From the NCBI GenBank assembly GCA_018825865.1, contig JAHKAF010000030.1, positions 1-10,079 on the forward strand: a stretch of DNA of 10,079 nt, read 5' to 3'. Shown piece by piece: positions 6,064-10,079 of this stretch (positions within the stretch are counted from its first letter, which is position 1; the number at the start of each line of letters is the position of its first letter). The position numbers were made by a program, and so were the translations under genes. This DNA comes from Nanobdellota archaeon. GTDB taxonomy: Archaea; Nanobdellota; Nanobdellia; Pacearchaeales; GW2011-AR1. The notes beneath the pieces are model-generated. The model worked only from the letters and a program-made list of their open reading frames with translations, did not search any database and was not told where the DNA came from.

Positions 6064-6629
6064 TGATGGAAGACAAACAACACCGCTCGGTGTATACCCA
6101 AAGGGCACAAGACCCAAAAACACTGAATGAAGGGGAAAATATAATGCGTGAAATAAAAATTGAGAAAGTAGTCCTAAGTGTTGGTGGGATTGGGGAGCCT
6201 CTTGAGAAAGGAGTTAAACTCCTTAAGTTGCTTACTGGTAAGAAGCCTGCCAGAACAAGTTCAAAGAAAAGGATTCCTTCATTGGGTGTGAGGCCAAAAC
6301 TTGAGATAGGCGCAGTTGTTACAGTTAGAAAAGAAGCTGAAGAGACTCTGAAAAAAATGCTCGCGGCAGTAGATAATCAGTTAAAGAAAAAGCAGATAAG
6401 CGAGAATAATTTTTCGTTCGGTGTAAAAGAGTACCTTGAAATTCCAGGGATTGAATATCAGAGAGACATCGGAATTATTGGATTTGATGTGACTATTGTT
6501 TTTAAGAGAACTGGAAGAAGAGTTAAATTAAAAAAGATAAAGAGGGGAAAAGTTCCTAAGAGACAGATGATATCAAAAGAAGAAATAATCAAATTCATGG
6601 AAGATAAATTTAATACGAGGTTTGTGTAA
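6063..6629 (+). CDS. rpl5: Large-subunit ribosomal protein uL5 with repeat-derived N-terminal extension
   Basis: uL5 binds 5S rRNA and forms part of the central protuberance. The family start MREIKIEKVVLSVGGIGEP is at residue 28 of the longest frame. The core continues with KKPARTSSKKRIPSLGVRPKLEIGAVVTVR and PGIEYQRDIGIIGFDVTIVFKRTGRRV, clear archaeal uL5. Two starts are possible. ATG 6063 (or 6066) overlaps the eS4 stop as TAATG, matching the operon's habit, and gives 188 residues in which 7-26 come from repeat copy D. ATG 6144 gives the conventional 161-residue protein, with AAGGGG supplied by the end of the repeat as ribosome binding site. I report the longer form because the repeat keeps the frame open; the true start is unresolved. 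Confidence 0.9.
   Translation: MMEDKQHRSVYTQRAQDPKTLNEGENIMREIKIEKVVLSVGGIGEPLEKGVKLLKLLTGKKPARTSSKKRIPSLGVRPKLEIGAVVTVRKEAEETLKKMLAAVDNQLKKKQISENNFSFGVKEYLEIPGIEYQRDIGIIGFDVTIVFKRTGRRVKLKKIKRGKVPKRQMISKEEIIKFMEDKFNTRFV
6081..6140 (+). repeat. Palindromic repeat element, copy D (60-nt form) at rpl5 5' end
   Basis: CACCG-CT-CGGTG (6081-6092), extendable by A6080-T6093, is followed by the 18-nt module with CCC-AAA-GGG (6097-6105). Then come CCC (6113-6115) and GGGG (6132-6135). It has the same 60-nt architecture as copy C. It is read in phase 0 as uL5 residues 7-26 (HRSVYTQRAQ, then DPKTLNEGEN). The last bases differ from the consensus (GGGGAAAAT instead of GGGGCAAAG). Confidence 0.88.
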
Positions 6630-6630
6630 G

Positions 6631-6921
6631 ATGGATTTAGAAGCAATATTTCCAAGATCTTATGGATCTGATATAATTATTGACACAAAAGAATTTGGAA
6701 AACTAAAATTCCATAATTGGCTTTCCAAAGATACTTTAGTTTTCATAGGTAGAAAAAATGATAAACCCTCAACAATTGAAATTAATTCCACAAATATTCA
6801 AAAAGAAAATGGGATTTATTCCCTTAAAAAACCATATGAAATAATACATTTTAAAGAACCAGAAAAAACATATTATGATATTCAATTAAATGAATTAGGA
6901 ATAAAAAATGACAGCGAGTGA
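6631..6921 (+). CDS. Hypothetical protein (96 aa) between uL5 and uS14
   Basis: I do not recognise this protein. It begins MDLEAIFPRSYGSDIIIDTKEFGKLKFHNWLSKD and looks like a small soluble beta-rich domain with charged C-terminal segments. There are no cysteines, signal peptide or membrane segment. I take ATG 6631, one base after the uL5 stop, over an in-frame TTG at 6622 that would overlap uL5. Its end overlaps the uS14 start by 14 bases, so it is in the coupled chain and is probably translated. Base composition is more A+T-rich than the flanking ribosomal genes, and Ile codons are split between ATA and ATT, which hints at a late addition to the operon. Confidence 0.65.
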   Translation: MDLEAIFPRSYGSDIIIDTKEFGKLKFHNWLSKDTLVFIGRKNDKPSTIEINSTNIQKENGIYSLKKPYEIIHFKEPEKTYYDIQLNELGIKNDSE

Positions 6922-7138
6922 TTGGAGAAAAATATTGAAACAATTGGAAGTTAAACCTGCGATAAAGCAGAGGTTCCTGAAGCATTGCAAACCGAAAGAG
7001 AGAAAAATTGGAATCGCCGCAAAGAAGTGTGAGAGGTGCGGGAGATTTGGTGCAATGGTAAATTCATATCAATTAAATATATGTAGACACTGCTTCAGAA
7101 AAATCGCTGAAGATATTGGGTTTAAGAAATATAGTTAA
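6908..7138 (+). CDS. rps14: Small-subunit ribosomal protein uS14 (zinc-binding type)
   Basis: This 76-residue uS14 belongs to the 30S head. The C-terminal zinc site is intact: C41-x2-C44 and C59-x2-C62 in KCERCGRFGAMVNSYQLNICRHCFRKIAEDIGFKKYS. The last residues (IGFKKYS) are the family hallmark. The first 40 residues (MTASDWRKILKQLEVKPAIKQ and on) lengthen it relative to the 50-56 residue form of many archaea; I believe longer forms occur in DPANN archaea, but this is from memory. The start at 6908 lies inside the end of the previous small gene, preceded by AGGAA. Confidence 0.95.
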   Translation: MTASDWRKILKQLEVKPAIKQRFLKHCKPKERKIGIAAKKCERCGRFGAMVNSYQLNICRHCFRKIAEDIGFKKYS

Positions 7139-7139
7139 A

Positions 7140-7322
7140 ATGGTAACAAAAAGAACTGCTAACATGTGTAAAAATTTCAAAGAATATGATGAATTTGAAG
7201 TTAGGCAGGGCCCTAATTTGGTATTTGGGGATGGGACATGCCTGGGGTCTAATCATATTATTCACAATGATTATAATTGTCCTACGAGTTGTGATTATTG
7301 GGGGGAGTATAAAATAAAATGA
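7140..7322 (+). CDS. Hypothetical Cys-rich small protein (60 aa) between uS14 and uS8
   Basis: I do not recognise this protein. From ATG 7140 it has 60 residues including C10, C34, C47 and C51 plus H39 and H42, in CLGSNHIIHNDYNCPTSCDYW. The spacing C47-P-T-S-C51 with an upstream cysteine and histidines could bind a metal, but no known knuckle pattern is met. ATG 7140 follows the uS14 stop by one base; an in-frame TTG at 7116 would overlap uS14, and ATG 7164 (M9) is an alternative. The TGA overlaps the uS8 ATG as ATGA, supporting real translation. There is no signal peptide or membrane segment. Confidence 0.62.
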   Translation: MVTKRTANMCKNFKEYDEFEVRQGPNLVFGDGTCLGSNHIIHNDYNCPTSCDYWGEYKIK

Positions 7323-7699
7323 GCCAAGATATAGTCGCTGATGCGTTGAACATGATAAAGAATGCTAAGAGGGCTGGAAAGGAAATTATTCAGATTAAAA
7401 TGATTTCGAATTTATTGATTGAAGTTTTGAAAATTATGAAGCAGAAAAGTGCGATAAAGAAGTACAAGATTAATACAAAGGACAAGTCTCTTGAGATTAC
7501 AATAGGGATTTTATCAGAATGTAAGGCAATCAAACCAAGGTTCACAGTTGACAAAAATCAAATTGATAAATACAGAAGAAGGTATCTGCCAGCGAGGAAT
7601 ATTGGAACAATAATTGTCTCGACAAATAAAGGATTGATGACTCACGAAGAAGCTCAAGAAGAAGAAATTGGAGGATGCTTAATTGCATTTTTTTACTAA
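7319..7699 (+). CDS. rps8: Small-subunit ribosomal protein uS8
   Basis: uS8 is a primary 16S rRNA binder in the central domain of the 30S, and in bacteria and archaea it can bind its own operon mRNA (family knowledge). The 126-residue sequence starts DIVADALNMIKNAKRAGK, the normal N-terminal helix. It has the second domain with KPRFTVDKNQIDKYRRRYLPARNIGTIIVSTNKGLMTHEEA and ends in GGCLIAFFY, diagnostic for archaeal uS8. The ATG overlaps the upstream stop, with GGGGGGAG about 10-17 bases upstream. The TAA overlaps the uL6 ATG. Confidence 0.98.
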   Translation: MSQDIVADALNMIKNAKRAGKEIIQIKMISNLLIEVLKIMKQKSAIKKYKINTKDKSLEITIGILSECKAIKPRFTVDKNQIDKYRRRYLPARNIGTIIVSTNKGLMTHEEAQEEEIGGCLIAFFY

Positions 7700-8241
7700 T
7701 GAAAAAAGAATTATCCCAAGAAATTGAAATTCCAGAAGGCGTTGAAATTAAGTTGGATGAGGGTAGTGTAACTGCTAAAGGAGTAGCAGGAGAAGTCCAG
7801 AAAAAATTCGATATTGGAAAATTAGAATTCAAGATTAAAGATAAGAAGATTTTTATTGGATATGATAAATCAACGAAGAGGGAAAAGAAAATGATGAATA
7901 CAATTGCCGCACATATCAGAAATATGATTCAAGGAGTCCAGAAAAAATTTGAATACAAGTTGAAAATCTGTTTTAGCCATTTTCCGATGAGTGTGGAGAT
8001 TAAAGGTGATGAAGTTGAAATCAATAATTTTTTAGGAGAAAACATTCCAAGGATAGTTAAAATTCCCGAGGGTGCAGAGGTTAAAATTGACGGACAAATA
8101 ATCACAATTAGTTCTCCAGACAGAGAAATCGTTGGGCAGGCTGCAGCAAACTTTGAGAAAGCTACAAAAATTAGAACAAGAGACAGAAGGGTTTTCCAAG
8201 ATGGAATTTATATTACAAGCAAGGCAGGGAGGGAGATATAA
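7699..8241 (+). CDS. rpl6: Large-subunit ribosomal protein uL6
   Basis: uL6 is a two-domain large-subunit protein near the sarcin-ricin loop and stalk base. I choose ATG 7699 (180 residues), which overlaps the uS8 stop as TAATG and gives the expected start KKELSQEIEIPEGVEIKLDEG. An in-frame ATG at 7675 would add eight residues from inside uS8 and is unlikely. Archaeal features include GDEVEINNFLGENIPRIVKIPEGAEVKIDGQIITISSPDREIVGQAAANFE and the ending RDRRVFQDGIYITSKAGREI. It shows no insertion of the repeat element. The stop overlaps the eL32 ATG as TAATG. Confidence 0.97.
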   Translation: MKKELSQEIEIPEGVEIKLDEGSVTAKGVAGEVQKKFDIGKLEFKIKDKKIFIGYDKSTKREKKMMNTIAAHIRNMIQGVQKKFEYKLKICFSHFPMSVEIKGDEVEINNFLGENIPRIVKIPEGAEVKIDGQIITISSPDREIVGQAAANFEKATKIRTRDRRVFQDGIYITSKAGREI

Positions 8242-8777
8242 TGGTGAAAAAATTCCTCAGACGAACATGGAATAGATATGCTAAACTTGGGAAGGGTTCG
8301 AAGAAGAAGCAGAAGTGGAGAAGACCGACTGGAAGAGATAATAAAATGAGGGAGAAGAGAAGAGGATATCCTGTTGTTGTGAGTGTTGGTTATAAGGGTG
8401 CCGAAGAATCGCGAGGAAAGATAAAGTGCCGCTCGGCATACCCCAAATTGCGGAATGAAGGGGCAAAGACACCCGTATTAATTAAGAATATTCAGGAACT
8501 TGAAAAAGTTGGAAAGAACCAGATTGCAATTCTTGGAAAAATTGGGAAAAAGAAAAAGTTGGAAATAGCGACGATGGCGAAGCAAAAGAAAATCCAAATT
8601 CATAATTTAAATGTTGAAAAGTTTTTGCGCCGCTCGGCGTATACCCTAAAGGGCACAAGCCCCAAAGCACGGAATGAAGGGGCAAAGCAAAACGCACCGA
8701 AAGAGAATAAAGTGGCAAAGACAGAACCAGTAAAAAAAGCAGATTCAAAAACTAAGAAAAGTGAGGATAAAAAATGA
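8241..8777 (+). CDS. rpl32e: Ribosomal protein eL32 carrying two repeat-element insertions
   Basis: eL32 is an archaeal/eukaryal large-subunit protein. The family regions are FLRRTWNRYAKLGKGSKKKQKWRRPTGRDNKMREKRRGYPVVVSVGYKG, LIKNIQELEKVG, and GKIGKKKKLEIATMAKQKKIQIHNL. Repeat copy B adds CRSAYPKLRNEGAK (63-76) between the RG of the first part and the VLIKN strand, where relatives have a short HPSGYEE-like loop. Copy C adds residues 130-149 (RRSAYTLKGT, SPKARNEGAK) just after the usual end of the fold. A lysine-rich tail to residue 178 follows. Both insertions keep the frame, so the protein should be full length with a longer surface loop. GGGAGG upstream of the TAATG start is a good ribosome binding site. 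Confidence 0.95.
   Translation: MVKKFLRRTWNRYAKLGKGSKKKQKWRRPTGRDNKMREKRRGYPVVVSVGYKGAEESRGKIKCRSAYPKLRNEGAKTPVLIKNIQELEKVGKNQIAILGKIGKKKKLEIATMAKQKKIQIHNLNVEKFLRRSAYTLKGTSPKARNEGAKQNAPKENKVAKTEPVKKADSKTKKSEDKK
8427..8468 (+). repeat. Palindromic repeat element, copy B (42-nt form) inside eL32
   Basis: TGCCG-CT-CGGCA (8427-8438), TA, CCCC (8441-8444), spacer, GGGG (8460-8463) and CAAAG. The outer pair is T-A where copies A and C have C-G. It is read in phase 0 and lies within the eL32 fold, not in a tail. Confidence 0.92.
8628..8687 (+). repeat. Palindromic repeat element, copy C (60-nt form) in eL32 C-terminal tail
   Basis: CGCCG-CT-CGGCG (8628-8639) is followed by an extra 18-nt module with CCCT-AA-AGGG (8644-8653). 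Then GCCCC (8659-8663) pairs with GGGGC (8679-8683), and AAAG ends it. The last 18 nt of the element differ from copy B by nothing that I can see. It is read in phase 0. Confidence 0.92.
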
Positions 8778-9181
8778 ACCTCAGAAAAAAGAAATCATTA
8801 GCTGCAAGAACTTTGAATGTTGGAGAAGGAAGGATTACTTTTTTGAAAGCGCGGTTGGAAGATGTTAAAGAAGCTCTGACAAAGCAGGATATTCGGGATT
8901 TGAAACAGGACGGAGCAATAATTGTTAAGGAAATTAAAGGAAGGAAAAAAGTTGAGAAACGAAAAGGTCGAAGAGGGACTGGAAAGATTAAGAAAAAAGT
9001 AAACACAAGGAAACGCGATTATGTTATTATGACGAGGAAGTTAAGAAGATACGTCGCTGAAATGAAGAAACAAGGGTTATTAAGCCCCGAAGAAATTAAA
9101 GACATTCGAAAGAAAATAAGGAACAAGATATTTAGAAGCAAAGCTCATTTAAAGCAATATATCGAGGGGTTAAGGAAATGA
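8774..9181 (+). CDS. rpl19e: Ribosomal protein eL19
   Basis: eL19 is an archaeal/eukaryal large-subunit protein that makes an intersubunit bridge. This 135-residue copy begins MNLRKKKSLAARTLNVGEGRITF, continues with the basic linker KKVEKRKGRRGTGKIKKKVNTRKRDYV (the RKGRRGxGK signature region), and ends in the helical RKLRRYVAEMKKQGLLSPEEIKDIRKKIRNKIFRSKAHLKQYIEGL. Family proteins usually have RxGxGSRKG here, so the linker is slightly divergent. It overlaps eL32 (ATGA) and uL18 (ATGA). There is no extension or insert. Confidence 0.97.
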   Translation: MNLRKKKSLAARTLNVGEGRITFLKARLEDVKEALTKQDIRDLKQDGAIIVKEIKGRKKVEKRKGRRGTGKIKKKVNTRKRDYVIMTRKLRRYVAEMKKQGLLSPEEIKDIRKKIRNKIFRSKAHLKQYIEGLRK

Positions 9182-9669
9182 AAACAATAAAAAAACGTAG
9201 AAAACAACACAAGACAGATTATGGTAATAGGCTTAAGTTGCTGAAGAGTGGGAAGCCGAGGATAGTTTTCAGAAGGTCGAATAAATATATTATTGTGCAG
9301 TATGTTGAGAGTAAAGCAGCACAAGATAAAATTGTGTTTGGGACTAATTCAAAAAATTTATTAAAATACGGGTGGCCTGAAAATGCTAAGGGAAGTTTGA
9401 AGTCACTTGCAGCCTCGTATCTTACAGGATATTTAGTCGGTAAACAGATTAAAGACAAGAAACTAGATAAGCCGATCGTGGATTTTGGGATGTTAAGAAT
9501 GGTGCAAAAAGGAAAACAATATGCTTTTTTGAAAGGGCTTATCGAAGCTGGAATTGATGTTAATTGTCCTGAGAAAGCTTTTCCAAGTGAGGACAGGCTC
9601 AAAGGAGAACACATGAAAAATAAAATTGATGTTGAGATGATTAAAAATAAAATAGGAGCAGGGAAATGA
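9178..9669 (+). CDS. rpl18: Large-subunit ribosomal protein uL18
   Basis: uL18 binds 5S rRNA together with uL5. The 163-residue archaeal-type sequence has KTDYGNRLKLLKSGKPRIVFRRSNKYIIVQYVE, followed by the core helix region KGSLKSLAASYLTGYLVGKQ and the FGMLRMVQKGKQYAFLKGLIEAGIDVNCPEKAFPSEDRLKGEHM segment, which is characteristic of archaeal/eukaryal L18/L5 proteins. It is shorter than halophile homologues (about 185-190) mainly at the C-terminus. AAGGA lies just upstream of the ATG. The TGA overlaps the next ATG. Confidence 0.97.
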   Translation: MKTIKKRRKQHKTDYGNRLKLLKSGKPRIVFRRSNKYIIVQYVESKAAQDKIVFGTNSKNLLKYGWPENAKGSLKSLAASYLTGYLVGKQIKDKKLDKPIVDFGMLRMVQKGKQYAFLKGLIEAGIDVNCPEKAFPSEDRLKGEHMKNKIDVEMIKNKIGAGK

Positions 9670-9926
9670 CAGAGGAAAAATTTCAGGAAGAATTAATTAA
9701 ACAAATTTTGATAAATTCAAATATAAATAGGTTTGACTCTAAAGATAAAACATTTATTTTAGATGGGATCAAATTTTTAGTAGTAAGTAATGAGAACATC
9801 AAATCAAATCACAAACCAAAAGGTCTCTATATAGAAGCCAATGATATTTTAAAATATATCCAACAAAATTTAGCAGGCCATGATAAAGCTAAATTTGGCA
9901 TTAAGAAAGAGGTTAAAGAAGAATGA
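9666..9926 (+). CDS. Hypothetical protein (86 aa) between uL18 and the last gene
   Basis: I do not recognise this protein. It is a small charged sequence starting MTEEKFQEELIKQILINSN, with a beta segment KTFILDGIKFLVVSNENI and a C-terminal helical, lysine-rich part. There are no cysteines, signal peptide or membrane segment. It overlaps both neighbours by four bases (ATGA at 9666 and at 9923), so it sits in the translation chain and is likely expressed. It is more A+T-rich than uL18. The canonical order uL18-uS5 is interrupted only by this gene. Confidence 0.65.
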   Translation: MTEEKFQEELIKQILINSNINRFDSKDKTFILDGIKFLVVSNENIKSNHKPKGLYIEANDILKYIQQNLAGHDKAKFGIKKEVKEE

Positions 9927-10079
9927 CAAAACAAGAAAAACAAAACATCGACGACGAAGAAAATGCACCGCTCGGTGTACCCCAAATTGCGGAGTTTGAG
10001 GGCAAAGATAAACTTCTTATCGGAGAAGTTCTCGAGGATGAATATGCTGAAAACCCAGAGGAAGTTTTAGGGGAAGAGG
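9923..10079 (+). CDS. rps5: Probable uS5, N-terminal extension only (cut by window end)
   Basis: The ATG overlaps the preceding stop and the frame stays open to the end of the window (52 codons plus one base). The visible part is an acidic, probably disordered stretch (MTKQEKQNIDDEENAPLGV, later GEVLEDEYAENPEEVLGEE). No uS5 domain residue is yet visible. The call rests only on position: uS5 follows uL18 in archaeal clusters and commonly starts with a short extension. Repeat copy E supplies residues around 15-28, read in a different phase from the other copies (APLGVPQIAEFEGK). It could be another gene altogether. Confidence 0.5.
   Translation, partial: MTKQEKQNIDDEENAPLGVPQIAEFEGKDKLLIGEVLEDEYAENPEEVLGEE
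9966..10007 (+). repeat. Palindromic repeat element, copy E (42-nt form), alternative reading frame
   Basis: CACCG-CT-CGGTG (9966-9977), TA, CCCC (9980-9983), spacer, GGG (10000-10002) and CAAAG. It aligns gap-free with copies A and B but is read one base out of phase from them, giving APLGVPQIAEFEGK. The right half is the most diverged of the short copies. Confidence 0.85.

Noticed and set aside
6622..6630. TTG start at 6622 for the 96-aa gene
   Set aside because: It would overlap uL5, while ATG 6631 gives the tight one-base spacing usual in this operon.
7675..7698. Eight-residue N-terminal addition to uL6
   Set aside because: It lies inside uS8; ATG 7699 gives the TAATG overlap and the expected family start.
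8427..8687. Conserved ribosomal protein motif as explanation for the shared RSAY...GAK peptides
   Set aside because: The same DNA occurs in four unrelated proteins and once in another frame, and is absent from the family cores, so similarity is at the DNA level.

Overview
This window is a stretch of a long ribosomal-protein operon (the S10-spc cluster) from an archaeon, all on the + strand. The archaeal assignment rests on eS4, eL32, eL19 and the archaeal/eukaryal forms of uS19, uS17, uL18 and uS14, plus an aIF1 gene inside the cluster. Low G+C, lysine-rich tails on several proteins and small unknown genes between ribosomal genes suggest an uncultivated DPANN-type archaeon (Woesearchaeota/Pacearchaeota-like). 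That last step is inference. Both ends are cut: the window opens in the last codons of uL23 and closes in a gene that, by position, should be uS5. I see no promoter, RNA gene or CRISPR array.

Gene order is uL23(partial)-uL2-uS19-uL22-uS3-uL29-aIF1-uS17-uL14-uL24-[HTH protein]-eS4-uL5-[96 aa unknown]-uS14-[60 aa unknown, Cys-rich]-uS8-uL6-eL32-eL19-uL18-[86 aa unknown]-uS5?(partial). Most junctions are TAATG or ATGA overlaps or gaps of a few bases, so the genes are probably one transcript with coupled translation. The RNase P p29 gene, which commonly sits between aIF1 and uS17 in archaea, is absent.

The most striking signal is a family of five short palindromic repeats inside protein-coding genes: in the uL22 C-terminal tail, near the uL5 N-terminus, twice in eL32, and in the N-terminal region of the last gene. 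There is a 42-nt form and a 60-nt form with one extra 18-nt module, both multiples of three. All begin with a hairpin of the form NNCCG-CT-CGGNN whose two outer base pairs covary between copies. Four copies share one reading frame and one is read in another. This resembles the Rickettsia palindromic elements, but in an archaeal ribosomal operon. uL29 carries a separate in-frame 78-nt duplication or insertion.

A second theme is the few long intergenic spacers. The spacer before uL14 contains a complete second start region encoding MKPVSA-stop, the same six residues that begin uL14, with different codons. The spacer before eS4 contains a start reading MAHLKR, closely matching the eS4 start. Both spacers hold hairpins, and one of these brackets the uL14 start codon. 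They could be regulatory leaders or scars of gene replacement.
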